Source: an uncultured Clostridia bacterium
Lineage (GTDB): Bacteria; Bacillota; Clostridia; Lachnospirales; Anaerotignaceae
NCBI GenBank assembly: GCA_910583755.1
Contig: CAJTZO010000041.1
Span: 1-20,504, forward strand
DNA: 20,504 nt
Direction: 5' to 3'
The notes beneath the pieces are model-generated. The model did not search any database. It was not told the origin of the DNA and worked only from the letters and a program-made list of their open reading frames with translations. Made by a program: the position numbers and the translations under genes. This document shows positions 1 through 7,715 of the stretch, one piece after another. Position 1 is the first letter of the stretch; each line of letters opens with the position of its first letter.

Positions 1-79
1 ATTGTACTTTCAATAAGGAGCTGTTGTCTATATCATTTTAACGTAACAGAACCGTTATAAATTTAGGGAGGATATCATT

Positions 80-901
80 ATGAAAAAAAGAATATTAAGT
101 GTTTGTATGGCAGCAATGATGGTTTTAAGTATGGCAGCTTGTGGTAGTTCCCAAGAACAACCAGAACAGCAACCAGATGAACAACAAACAACAGGAGAAT
201 TAAATTATGATAAAATTATAGTAGGATTAGATGATACTTTTGCACCTTTAGGATTTCGAGATGAAGAAGGAAATTTATCTGGTGTAGATGTAGAATTGAT
301 GGAAGCAACTGGCGAAATTATGGGAATCCCTTTTGAATTACAGCCTATTGACTGGAGTATGAAAGAAACAGAGTTAGCCAACAAAAACATTGATATGATA
401 TGGAACGGTTATACCATTACAGAGGAAAGAAAGGAAAAAGTTGCATTTTCACAGCCTTATTTGAACAACAGACAGGTTGTTGTAACACTAGCAGATTCTG
501 ATATTAACACATTAGCTGATTTAGCAGATAAGTCTGTTGCTGCACAAGCGCAGTCTAGCGCGATTGATGCCATTCATTCTAAACCAGAAATTGCAGATAC
601 GTTTGCAAGACTGGGAGAATTTGAAACAAATGACCAATGTTTAATGGACTTAGAAGCAGGTAGAACAGATGCTGTTGTTGCAGATGAAGTTATTATTCGT
701 TATTATGTTTCCAAAAAAGGAGAAGAAAAATATAAAATTTTAGAAGAAGACTTTGGAAAAGAAGAATATGGAATTGGTGTAAGAAAAGAAGATACTGCAC
801 TTTTAGATGCACTGAATGAAGCTTTAGATACCTTAAAAGAAAATGGTACAACAAAAGAAATTTCTGAAAAATGGTTTAGCTCTGACATCATTATGGAATA
901 A
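80..901 (+). CDS. Amino-acid ABC transporter substrate-binding lipoprotein
   Basis: This is the extracytoplasmic receptor of a polar amino-acid importer (SBP family 3, PF00497 type). The 273-residue product starts with a lipoprotein signal: basic MKKR, a hydrophobic run, then MAAC with the lipidated Cys at residue 21. A Gln/Glu-rich linker (about 24-39) leads into the binding domain. The family-typical segment DDTFAPLGFRDEEGNLSGVDVE (about 51-72) and a C-terminal EISEKWF helix are visible. The start is supported by AGGGAGG about 8 bases upstream. It is the first gene of an apparent three-gene operon with permease and ATPase. A TATAAA at 56-61 could be its -10, but no good -35 was seen. The substrate (cystine, glutamine, other) cannot be told from sequence alone. 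Confidence 0.93.
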   Translation: MKKRILSVCMAAMMVLSMAACGSSQEQPEQQPDEQQTTGELNYDKIIVGLDDTFAPLGFRDEEGNLSGVDVELMEATGEIMGIPFELQPIDWSMKETELANKNIDMIWNGYTITEERKEKVAFSQPYLNNRQVVVTLADSDINTLADLADKSVAAQAQSSAIDAIHSKPEIADTFARLGEFETNDQCLMDLEAGRTDAVVADEVIIRYYVSKKGEEKYKILEEDFGKEEYGIGVRKEDTALLDALNEALDTLKENGTTKEISEKWFSSDIIME

Positions 902-954
902 ATTTACTTCTCTCTGATTTTATTGGATACATTACGGAATTAATGAGGTGAATT

Positions 955-1602
955 ATGTTAGAATCTTTACTTGGTTACATTGTAGAAGTATCCAGCGGGC
1001 TGGGTATTACATTAAGTGTATTTGCTATGACATTGCTTATTTCCTTGCCGCTTGGTATTGTCGTTGCAGTTTGCAGATTATCAAAAAATAAAATTCTATG
1101 CAATATTGCAAAATTTTACATATGGGTATTAAGAGGCACTCCGCTTATGTTGCAAATTGCACTTGTATTTTTTGGCTTACCTTCTGTTGGTATTGTATTT
1201 GATAGGTTACCAGCAGCATATTTAGCTTGTGGACTAAATTATGCAGCATATTTTGGCGAAATATTCCGTTCTGGTATCCAATCCATTGAAAGAGGACAAA
1301 GAGAAGCAGCAAATATTTTAGGTTTTAAAACCATACAATTTTATCGTTTTATTTTGCTTCCGCAGGCAATTAAAAGAACTTTGCCAGCAATCGGCAACGA
1401 AGTAATTACATTGATAAAAGATACTTCCCTTGTATATGTGGTAGCAGTCAATGATATTTTACGTGTAGCAAAGGGAGCAGGTGGTAGAGATGCTAATACC
1501 TTACTTGCTTATGTAGCAGCTGGTTTGTTATATTTAGTAATGACCTATGTTATTACTAAATTGTTTGAAATAATAGAGAAAAAAGTACAATATGAGGAGT
1601 AG
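955..1602 (+). CDS. Amino-acid ABC transporter permease
   Basis: This is the membrane subunit of the importer, HisM/GlnP type, 215 residues and of normal family length. Hydrophobic segments lie near residues 13-37, 55-75 and 183-203, with the N-terminal TLLISLPLGIVVA-type helix expected of the family. The cytoplasmic EAA loop that docks on the ATPase is clear: a segment containing GQREAANILGF (about 116-126) followed by LLPQAIKRTLPAIGNE. It lies 53 bases after the binding-protein gene and 6 bases before the ATPase gene, so co-transcription is very likely. The ATG is preceded by TGAGGTG. Confidence 0.93.
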   Translation: MLESLLGYIVEVSSGLGITLSVFAMTLLISLPLGIVVAVCRLSKNKILCNIAKFYIWVLRGTPLMLQIALVFFGLPSVGIVFDRLPAAYLACGLNYAAYFGEIFRSGIQSIERGQREAANILGFKTIQFYRFILLPQAIKRTLPAIGNEVITLIKDTSLVYVVAVNDILRVAKGAGGRDANTLLAYVAAGLLYLVMTYVITKLFEIIEKKVQYEE

Positions 1603-1608
1603 AAAATC

Positions 1609-2328
1609 ATGCTTTTAAAGGCAGAAGGGCTATGTAAAGCCTTTGATAATATAAATGTATTACAAGATATTACTTTTGAAGTCAATACAGGAGAAGTAGT
1701 TAGTTTAGTTGGAAAAAGTGGTGCAGGTAAAACAACTGTCTTACGTTGTATCACAGGACTAGAAAAGTGCGACAAGGGCAGCATTGAAATCAATGGAAAA
1801 TATATTTGTTCTATGGAAAATGGCATGATAAAAAGAGCAACAAAAGAGCAGCTTTTTGAAGTAAGGAAGGATTTAGGCATGGTATTTCAAAATTACCATT
1901 TATTTCCTCATCTTACCGTAGCAGAAAATGTTACCCTTGCTTTGACAGAAGTATATAAAATACCAAAGCAGGAAGCTCTTTTAAAAGCGAAAGAAATTTT
2001 AACCCAATTAGATATGGGAGACAAATTAGACCAAAAACCTTTTTCTCTTTCCGGTGGTCAAAAACAAAGAGTGGCAATTGCAAGAAGCTGTGTGACAAAT
2101 CCAAAACTATTATGTTTTGATGAACCAACAGCAGCCTTAGATTCTGCTTTAGTTATGGATATTGTCAAAATTATAAGAGGGCTTGCAAAAGAAGGTATGG
2201 GCATTTTAATTATTAGCCATGATGAAAAATTTGTTAGAGATGTTTCCGACAGGGTGCTTTTTATGGTGGCAGGTAAAATTACAGAAGAATTGACAGCAGA
2301 AGAATATGAAAAATATATGCGAGATTAA
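1609..2328 (+). CDS. Amino-acid ABC transporter ATP-binding protein
   Basis: This is the ATPase of the polar amino-acid importer, GlnQ/HisP type, 239 residues. Walker A GKSGAGKT is at 35-42. The Q-loop is VFQNYHLFPH (about 92-101). The signature LSGGQ is at 147-151, Walker B LLCFDE at 167-172, and the switch His at 204 in ISHDE. All catalytic motifs are intact. The start lies 6 bases after the permease stop; GAGGAG at the permease end serves as ribosome binding site. It is the last gene of the operon; an inverted repeat at 2377-2415 follows. Confidence 0.94.
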   Translation: MLLKAEGLCKAFDNINVLQDITFEVNTGEVVSLVGKSGAGKTTVLRCITGLEKCDKGSIEINGKYICSMENGMIKRATKEQLFEVRKDLGMVFQNYHLFPHLTVAENVTLALTEVYKIPKQEALLKAKEILTQLDMGDKLDQKPFSLSGGQKQRVAIARSCVTNPKLLCFDEPTAALDSALVMDIVKIIRGLAKEGMGILIISHDEKFVRDVSDRVLFMVAGKITEELTAEEYEKYMRD

Positions 2329-2376
2329 AAAGAGATGAAGATGTTTGCTTTAAAATATCGTTTTTTCAGTAAAAGT

Positions 2377-2415
2377 TTAAGGTGCAGAACATTCACGAAA
2401 TATTTTGCACCTTAA
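2377..2415. terminator. Inverted repeat between convergent genes, possible terminator
   Basis: TTAAGGTGCA (2377-2386) and TGCACCTTAA (2406-2415) are perfect 10-base arms around a 19-base loop. The repeat sits between the importer operon and a convergent gene. The U-tract after it is weak on both strands, so termination is plausible but not strong. Confidence 0.4.
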
Positions 2416-2429
2416 GCTGTGTAATTTTC

Positions 2430-2828
2430 TTATTTTCCTAATAAAACTTCTATCTCTGGTGTAAAGATTGGCACATCACTTATTTTTTTAAATTTTAATT
2501 TTTTCTGATTAATGATAATTTCAAAGGACATTTCTTGATAAGTAATAGATTGATTTTGAAAATAATTCTTCTCTCTTTCATTATTTGATAAAAAATAAAG
2601 ATGTTCTGTTTGTTTTTCAACTGTTCCTTTTTTAAATATGTTATTTTCATAATCTGAAATATAAAAAGAATGGTCTGAATCAAAAATCATGGATAGTCGT
2701 ATAGATTCTTCACATTGATACGTTCCAATCAAGCGATTGCTTATATTAACAGAATGGACTATTGTGTAATAAATCAAACTTATTCCAATAAAAAATAATA
2801 TTAGTATCATTTTCTTATTTTTCAACAT
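2430..2828 (-). CDS. Small membrane-anchored protein of unknown function
   Basis: The product is 132 residues with one N-terminal hydrophobic segment (about 7-26, after the basic MLKNKK) and then a polar, probably extracytoplasmic domain. This domain has alternating hydrophobic/polar stretches (GTYQCEE, HSFYISDYENN, TEHLYFLSNNE) suggestive of a small beta-rich fold. I recognise no family. The ATG at 2828 is chosen because AAGGAG stands 5 bases upstream; an earlier GTG at 2834 overlaps that site and is unlikely. It appears to be transcribed alone. Confidence 0.7.
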   Translation of the reverse strand: MLKNKKMILILFFIGISLIYYTIVHSVNISNRLIGTYQCEESIRLSMIFDSDHSFYISDYENNIFKKGTVEKQTEHLYFLSNNEREKNYFQNQSITYQEMSFEIIINQKKLKFKKISDVPIFTPEIEVLLGK

Positions 2829-2980
2829 TTTCACTCCTTATCTATATCATCATTTTTTAGCTTTAACATATATTTATTCATTAGATACTCCTGTCACAAT
2901 AATTAAAATAAAAGTCAATTATACAACTTGCTAAAAATAGCCTCTGAAAATTGATTTCTCTGATTATTTTACTACACATA

Positions 2981-3009
2981 TTGACATGAGTCAACATATG
3001 TGATAAAAT
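2981..3009 (+). promoter_or_regulatory. Promoter of the small secreted gene, with overlapping dyad
   Basis: TTGACA (2981-2986), a 17-base spacer and TAAAAT (3004-3009) make a near-consensus sigma-A promoter. It lies 36 bases before the start chosen at 3045. The -35 lies inside the dyad TTGAC-ATGA-GTCAA (2981-2994), flanked by CATA and CATATG, a possible operator. Confidence 0.6.
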
Positions 3010-3044
3010 TATAACATATTAATTTGGAGAAAGGAATGAATAGT

Positions 3045-3587
3045 ATGAAGAAAAAATTAATTAAGTTATTGTTAATTGCAATTTCTACAACTTTTATTAA
3101 TGTCCCAGTTTTTGCAGATAGTAATCCGCATGAACTTAATGAAAAAATCATTATGTCTTCTCAAAAATCCGATACTGATATTTCTCCCCAAGCAAATGAT
3201 TGGGACTACAAATGGGTTGATGTAGATTCTAAAACTCTTACTAAAGTAAGAATAGGAGAAGCAGGAAATCAACCCTCTAAAGGCACAGTATTTACTTCGC
3301 CTGGTGGATTTTTTTGACAAGATGGTAGTCCTTTTGTTGAATTATCTTTAGGTTTTACATTTGGAAAAGTTACTGTAAATGCTGCAAAAGGTAGTGTGGG
3401 GTCAACAGGAGATTATATTAGCGCACCTGTAGACGTCCCATGTAAATTAATTATATACAAGGATATTAAAGTCACTAAATATGCAGTTTACAGAAAAAAA
3501 CCTTTTACAAGCCAAGAGTGGACATTTGATAGATATGAATATCGTTCTGAATATCCAAGAGTATATTTAGTAGTAGAAGAATGTTAA
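3045..3587 (+). pseudogene. Small secreted protein gene interrupted by in-frame TGA
   Basis: The reading frame runs from ATG 3045 to TAA 3587 and is broken only by TGA at 3315-3317. The frame before and after the stop is the same, so this is a base change rather than an indel. A TGG-to-TGA change (Trp) would restore FFWQDG. The product would be about 180 residues. It has a signal peptide (MKKKLIKLL, hydrophobic core, VFADS), then a secreted domain with DWDYKWVDVD, a glycine-rich turn near the stop, and Tyr/Arg-rich beta-like strands ending VYLVVEEC. I recognise no family. The start is decided by AAAGGA at 3030-3035; ATG 3036 with GGAG 6 bases upstream is also possible. The upstream promoter is strong, so loss looks recent, or the stop is an assembly error. 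A truncated 90-residue peptide could still be made. Confidence 0.65.
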
Positions 3588-3662
3588 TACATATGTAATG
3601 GAATTTATCATCAAAATTCTGTATTTTTAAAAAGTATTATACTATATAAAGCTTTAATTATC

Positions 3663-3697
3663 AAAATCCCCTATTTTAAATGCAAATAGGGGATTTT
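3663..3697. terminator. Bidirectional terminator
   Basis: AAAATCCCCTATTT (3663-3676) pairs perfectly with AAATAGGGGATTTT (3684-3697) around a 7-base loop. Both outer flanks are A/T-rich, and a T-run follows on the + strand. It separates the convergent secreted gene (+) and the anti-sigma gene (-). Confidence 0.85.
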
Positions 3698-3711
3698 AAT
3701 GTTATATTTTT

Positions 3712-4488
3712 TTATTTTGCAATAATTTCTTTTGCCATCTGAATTAATCCATCTTTATCAATATTTGCACCAAGAGATGTCATTTCATAAACAATACCAT
3801 CTTCTTCCCAGAAAAAAGATTGTATATTCATTTCTTCTATCTCACTGCTGCCATAAGAAATTTCTAAGGCGCCTGCCTTTTGCGCTTCTAAATCTTCATC
3901 AGATGGAGTAACATCTGGTGGGAAAAACTTATACGCTTGCATGTTATAATGACCTTCTATATCATTACCTAAATCCACTGTTTCATCAAAAGTAGAGTAA
4001 TCACCACCAATTTCATCAGATACTTCTCTATTAGTAATTGCAATGATTTCTTCTCCTCTTTGATAATCAAAAGTAACCATTTTGTGTTCCTCTGTAACTT
4101 TGTTAAAATCATCGTCTACACCAGATATAGCACCAACAGAAGCATCTTTAAATTCAAAACCATTTGAGAATTTTTCTACAAATTTTGGCGTAAAATCAAC
4201 CTTCTTTTGTACTTCTTCTGCTGTTGGCAAATCGTTCCATTCTCTATAGCTATGACTTGAATAACCTGTCATTTTCATAGCAGCATAGCAAGTAAATGAC
4301 ATAACACATAACGCACCAACAACAACAGCCGCTTTTAATTTTTTAGAAGCAAATAAATTTTTTTTCATACGCTTTTCCTCCTGTAATCTTACTTGATTTT
4401 TAATGTTAAAAAATAACTGTTGGGACGGTTCCATATCTTTGACTGTATGATTTAGTTCTTTTTTGATAAAATTATCGAAATGATCCAT
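3712..4488 (-). CDS. Putative membrane anti-sigma factor, DUF4367-like
   Basis: The product has 258 residues. A cytoplasmic N-terminal part (1-50) includes a basic stretch before the single membrane segment KAAVVVGALCVMSFTCYAAM (about 52-71). A large extracytoplasmic domain follows, whose C-terminal part (FFWEEDGIVYEMTSLG, then a MAKEIIAK helix) resembles DUF4367 domains. That domain is common in proteins encoded directly after ECF sigma factors in Bacillota. The ATG at 4488 is chosen because AAAGGGAGG lies just upstream. This makes the gene overlap the end of the sigma gene by 17 bases, implying translational coupling. The role as sequesterer of the sigma factor is inferred from topology and position. 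Confidence 0.78.
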   Translation of the reverse strand: MDHFDNFIKKELNHTVKDMEPSQQLFFNIKNQVRLQEEKRMKKNLFASKKLKAAVVVGALCVMSFTCYAAMKMTGYSSHSYREWNDLPTAEEVQKKVDFTPKFVEKFSNGFEFKDASVGAISGVDDDFNKVTEEHKMVTFDYQRGEEIIAITNREVSDEIGGDYSTFDETVDLGNDIEGHYNMQAYKFFPPDVTPSDEDLEAQKAGALEISYGSSEIEEMNIQSFFWEEDGIVYEMTSLGANIDKDGLIQMAKEIIAK

Positions 4489-5044
4489 TTTGCACCCTCC
4501 CTTTAAAAAATGCATCTGTTTTCAACTGTTGATACAGCTTTTTTCTTGCAAAAAATAATCTGGATTTTACAGTACCTTCTAAACTTCCAGTTGCCTTTGC
4601 AATTTCCGCAACGGACATCTCATTATAATAATAGAGTATCACTGTAATTTTTTGTTTTAGTTCTAAATGATTGATGGCACCCATCAATTTTTTTCGTTCT
4701 TCCTTTTCTAAAAACGTTTTTTCAGAATCTTCTTCCATACTTTCTTCTATTGTTTCAAAAATATTTTCTACTGGTATAGAATTTTTTTCCTTTTTCGCAA
4801 TTTTCCAAGCTGTCCTTGTCAATATTTTGTAAAACCAGGCTTTAAAGGTTGTAGGGTCCTTCAATTCTCGAATATGAAGACAGCACTGGATAAATGTTTC
4901 TTGTAAAATGTCTTCTCCTGTATAACGGTTTCCCGTAATAAGGTATGCCGTTCTTAATGCCGCTGTTTTATATTTTTCATATATGATAAAAAAAGCGGTA
5001 TCATCACCTTGCTGCATTTTTTGAATCCATTCTGATTCTTCCAT
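4472..5044 (-). CDS. ECF-type RNA polymerase sigma factor
   Basis: This is a 190-residue sigma-70 family protein with only regions 2 and 4, as in group IV (ECF) factors. Region 2 spans about 8-85, with the core-binding GEDILQETF (about 63-71) and the FKAWFYKILTRTAWKIAKK promoter-melting part. Region 4 is a helix-turn-helix (about 115-175): ITVILYYYNEMSVAEIAKAT followed by EGTVKSRLFFARKKL. An acidic linker separates the two. The start has GGAGG 6 bases upstream. The anti-sigma gene overlaps its 3' end. A clear ECF-type promoter upstream was not found, so autoregulation is open. Confidence 0.93.
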   Translation of the reverse strand: MEESEWIQKMQQGDDTAFFIIYEKYKTAALRTAYLITGNRYTGEDILQETFIQCCLHIRELKDPTTFKAWFYKILTRTAWKIAKKEKNSIPVENIFETIEESMEEDSEKTFLEKEERKKLMGAINHLELKQKITVILYYYNEMSVAEIAKATGSLEGTVKSRLFFARKKLYQQLKTDAFFKGRVQNGSFR

Positions 5045-5143
5045 ATGCTGCCTCCTTTACTTCCTTTATTTTTTTCTTTTTTGGTGCACCTGTATATAAG
5101 AGTAAAATAATGTTACTTTGGTTCAAAATATTTTAAAAAATTT

Positions 5144-5175
5144 AAAAAAACTTCCTTTCTTTTTAGAAAGGAAGT
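5144..5175 (-). terminator. Rho-independent terminator of thioredoxin gene
   Basis: ACTTCCTTTCT (5150-5160) and AGAAAGGAAGT (5165-5175) form a perfect 11-base stem with a TTTT loop. On the minus strand the stem is followed by a run of seven T (5150-5144). It lies 19 bases past the thioredoxin stop. Confidence 0.85.
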
Positions 5176-5193
5176 AAAACTATGAAATTATTT

Positions 5194-5511
5194 TTATAGT
5201 AACTGATTTAATTTTTCTGCCAATTCCTCTGGTGGTGTTACACCAACTACTTGATTTTTGATTTCACCATTTTTAAAAAATATCATATAAGGAACACTCA
5301 TAATATTGTATTTCATTACTAAATCTATACATTCATCATAATCTACTTTTGCAACTTTTGCTTTTCCCTCAAAATCATTTGCTAACTGCTCCATAATGGG
5401 TCCCATCATCTGACAAGGAACACACCCTGTTGCAGAAAAATCGACTAAAACAGGCTTATCACTTTGTAATACTTCTTTTTCAAAATCTTTTTGTTTTAAA
5501 TGCAATAACAT
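5194..5511 (-). CDS. trxA: Thioredoxin with GCVPC active site
   Basis: This is a 105-residue cytoplasmic thioredoxin, the usual length, serving as a disulfide reductant. The fold signatures are present: VLVDFSA strand (21-27), redox Cys30 and Cys33, and the cis-Pro loop SVP (72-74). The active site reads GCVPC rather than WCGPC, lacking the conserved Trp and the Gly between the cysteines. This variant is known from amino-acid-fermenting clostridia, where thioredoxin serves glycine reductase; no such genes are in this window. An extra Cys lies at 61. The start has AAGGAGG 7 bases upstream. It is monocistronic, with its own terminator at 5144-5175. No thioredoxin reductase gene is adjacent. Confidence 0.93.
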   Translation of the reverse strand: MLLHLKQKDFEKEVLQSDKPVLVDFSATGCVPCQMMGPIMEQLANDFEGKAKVAKVDYDECIDLVMKYNIMSVPYMIFFKNGEIKNQVVGVTPPEELAEKLNQLL

Positions 5512-5544
5512 TCTATTTCCTCCTTATATCAACATGATATTTTT

Positions 5545-5575
5545 ATTATAATACGAAATACTTTGTTTATACCAA
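5545..5575 (-). promoter_or_regulatory. Possible thioredoxin promoter
   Basis: On the minus strand, TTGGTA (5575-5570) and a perfect TATAAT (5550-5545) are separated by 19 bases, with the ribosome binding site about 20 bases downstream. The spacer is long, so this is tentative. Confidence 0.4.
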
Positions 5576-5683
5576 TGATACCAGAATAAAATAAATCATT
5601 ATTCTCTATCAATAATAACTCCTTTTTTATATTTTTTTATTTTTTATGTATAATTTTACTATCTTTGTCCATACTTACTATTG

Positions 5684-5717
5684 AGAATGTTATTCTCCCC
5701 CATACAAATAACATTCT
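5684..5717. repeat. Perfect 11-base inverted repeat in the thioredoxin upstream region
   Basis: AGAATGTTATT (5684-5694) and AATAACATTCT (5707-5717) surround a 12-base C-rich/AT spacer. No T-run follows on either strand, so it is not a canonical terminator. An operator or leader structure is possible. Confidence 0.6.
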
Positions 5718-5733
5718 TTCTACTTCTTCCCCT

Positions 5734-5776
5734 AAAAAAAGAGTTGACTTTCTGTAGAGATTGCCAACTCTTTTTT
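5734..5776 (-). terminator. Terminator of the GntR/ABC operon
   Basis: AAAAAAAGAGTTG (left, ending 5746 or just before) pairs with CAACTCTTTTTT (5765-5776) around a loop of about 19 bases. On the minus strand the stem is followed by a T-run. It begins two bases past the permease stop codon. Confidence 0.75.
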
Positions 5777-5777
5777 A

Positions 5778-6590
5778 TTATTTGATGCTTACTTTTTTTG
5801 TTATAATATAACTACATCCTGCAAGAAAGATTGCCATTATCACCAGCGAAATAGCTATCACAGAAAAAAACACCCTAGGACTCTGTTCTCCCACAATCAT
5901 GTTAACCGTTGGCGTAAAACTGCTAAAAAAGAAAGAATAACGAGAATACGTAAAAAATACAGCTCTTAAAAAATTACTCATAATAAATCCTTCTATCATT
6001 TTTATTACAAAATATAGTAGTAACGCAATCGGAATATTTCCTTTTTTGATAGCAGGTAAATAGGCTACAGAAATTACAAAATAAATACGAGCAATCGTAA
6101 CAGCAATTCCGACTATAATAGATAACAAAGTACAATATACATAGTACCCTTGTTCTTCCATAACCCTTTGTATCAATTTGATTAAAGTATAACTTTCTTG
6201 TATTATATCAGATGGCATTGTCCATAAAATAAATTGTGCTACTGCCAAAGAACAAAGAATAACTGCTATTATTAAAATAATATTCCAAAACATGGCTATT
6301 GCAAATTTAGAACAGACCAACTCCCAGCCTTTCACTGGTAAAGTAAACATCAAGTATCCTTCTCTACCATAAAGATTTTTATAATATCGATTAAATAACG
6401 TAATGAAATAAGCAACAAATGTGCCACCACCTATCACAAAGCAAGCTCCTGAAAATATAAGAAGCATTGCTGTATTTGGTATTTTCATACTCATACATAA
6501 TAAGATTGTTAATAACACAAAACTAGCCAAAATGGTAAAAAATACTTTATAAGTTGATTTTATTTCATATTTCATCAGTTTAGGTATCAT
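5778..6590 (-). CDS. ABC transporter permease, YtrA-operon type
   Basis: This is a 270-residue integral membrane protein with about six hydrophobic segments: near residues 16-36, 42-65, 95-118, 150-180, 187-205 and 242-262. No signal peptide is seen. The motif NRYYKNLYGREGYLMFTLPVKGWELVCSKF (about 67-96) is typical of ABC-2-like permeases that accompany GntR-regulated ATPases in Bacillota. The start codon overlaps the ATPase stop by four bases (ATGA). Substrate and direction are unknown; related systems respond to cell-wall antibiotics or act as exporters, but that is only by analogy. Confidence 0.85.
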   Translation of the reverse strand: MIPKLMKYEIKSTYKVFFTILASFVLLTILLCMSMKIPNTAMLLIFSGACFVIGGGTFVAYFITLFNRYYKNLYGREGYLMFTLPVKGWELVCSKFAIAMFWNIILIIAVILCSLAVAQFILWTMPSDIIQESYTLIKLIQRVMEEQGYYVYCTLLSIIVGIAVTIARIYFVISVAYLPAIKKGNIPIALLLYFVIKMIEGFIMSNFLRAVFFTYSRYSFFFSSFTPTVNMIVGEQSPRVFFSVIAISLVIMAIFLAGCSYIITKKVSIK

Positions 6591-7282
6591 ACCCTATACA
6601 CCTCCCGAAACAGTGTGTCAATAGACATTCCTTTTTCTTCCCTTATAGTATCTACATATTCCTCAATTTCAATTTTTCCATCTTTTAAAAATAACACTTT
6701 GTCAAAAATTCTTTCTACATCATGAATTAAATGGGTAGAAAGTAAAATAGAACTTTCATTGGAATAATTTTTTAATATGGTACTTAAAATATAATCTCTT
6801 GCAGCTGGGTCAACACCTCCAATTGGCTCATCTAAAATATATATTTTAGATTCCCTTGACATTACTAAAATTAATTGCACTTTTTCCTGCATTCCTTTTG
6901 ACATGGTAGAAATTTTTTGTTTTTCTTCTAATTTTAAAGAATTTGCCATATCTCTTGCTTTTTCCATATTAAAATCCGCATAAAAATCTTGAAATAAGGA
7001 AAATGCATCTTTTACTGTCATCCAATTACTTAAATATGTCTTTTCTGGTAAATAAGACACCACTGACTTTGTATGTGTATTGGGAGGATTTCCGTCAATT
7101 AAAACAGTTCCATTGTAGTCTTTGATAAGTCCTACGATTGTCTTCAGTAATGTAGTTTTGCCGCATCCATTTGGTCCTAAAAGTCCCACAATTTGCCCAG
7201 AAGAAATGATTAAATCTAGCCCTTTTAATACTTCTTTTTTACCATATTTTTTTTGCAGCCCTTTAATTTCGACAATATTCAT
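6587..7282 (-). CDS. ABC transporter ATP-binding protein
   Basis: This is a 231-residue ATPase. Walker A GPNGCGKTT is at 36-44, Walker B IYILDEP at 147-153 and the switch His at 184 (LSTHL). The signature motif is degenerate, MSKGMQEK (127-134) in place of LSGGQ, as is common for YtrB-type ATPases. The start at 7282 is chosen over an upstream ATG at 7303 because AGGAGG stands 7 bases before it. It also gives an ATGA overlap with the regulator stop. A four-base overlap joins it to the permease gene, so all three genes are tightly coupled. Confidence 0.92.
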   Translation of the reverse strand: MNIVEIKGLQKKYGKKEVLKGLDLIISSGQIVGLLGPNGCGKTTLLKTIVGLIKDYNGTVLIDGNPPNTHTKSVVSYLPEKTYLSNWMTVKDAFSLFQDFYADFNMEKARDMANSLKLEEKQKISTMSKGMQEKVQLILVMSRESKIYILDEPIGGVDPAARDYILSTILKNYSNESSILLSTHLIHDVERIFDKVLFLKDGKIEIEEYVDTIREEKGMSIDTLFREVYRV

Positions 7283-7647
7283 TCTTTTTCCTCCTTTTTC
7301 CATGTTTCTATTTTTTGTATAATTTCTTTTTTGGTATAACCAATTTGCTTCATATATCCCATAAATTTTTTTAATTCCTGTTCCGCTAAATGATTTCTTA
7401 ATGTCATAATCAAACCTTCATCAGTGGTTACAAAGCGTCCTGATGTCCTTTCTGTATAAAATAGATGCTCTCTTTCCATTTCAGCTAAAGCTCTCTGCAT
7501 GGTGTTAGGATTTACTTCAAATTCTTGTGCCAATTCTCTTACAGAAGCAATTTTTTCTCCCGCAACTAATTTCCCAGAAGCCATACGTATTTTCATTTCC
7601 ATAATAATTTGTAAATAAATAGGGGATTTATTATCATATTCCTTCAT
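7279..7647 (-). CDS. GntR-family regulator, YtrA subfamily
   Basis: This is a 122-residue repressor-type protein. The N-terminal winged helix (about 8-77) contains SPIYLQI, ASVRELAQEFEVNPNTMQRALAEMERE (35-61) and the wing RTSGRFV. A short helical C-terminal tail (about 78-122) replaces the large effector domain, which defines the YtrA subfamily. The ATG at 7647 is chosen for GGAGG 6-7 bases upstream. It heads the operon with the ATPase and permease and probably autoregulates through the palindrome at 7716-7749, which overlaps its promoter. Confidence 0.9.
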   Translation of the reverse strand: MKEYDNKSPIYLQIIMEMKIRMASGKLVAGEKIASVRELAQEFEVNPNTMQRALAEMEREHLFYTERTSGRFVTTDEGLIMTLRNHLAEQELKKFMGYMKQIGYTKKEIIQKIETWKKEEKE

Positions 7648-7715
7648 GTTGTACCTCCTTTCTTTTTCATTTAAAAACAATTAAAATTTTATTTTCTACT
7701 AGGAAAACAAAATTG

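Noticed and set aside
3315..3317. Selenocysteine codon at the in-frame TGA
   Set aside because: No convincing SECIS-like hairpin follows, the protein is a secreted unknown without redox motifs, and a Trp-to-stop change explains the data more simply.
5097..5125. ECF-type promoter (TGAACC on the minus strand) for autoregulation of the sigma gene
   Set aside because: The -35-like TGAACC is present, but at 16-17 bases there is CTCTTA rather than a CGTC-like -10, so the match is too weak.
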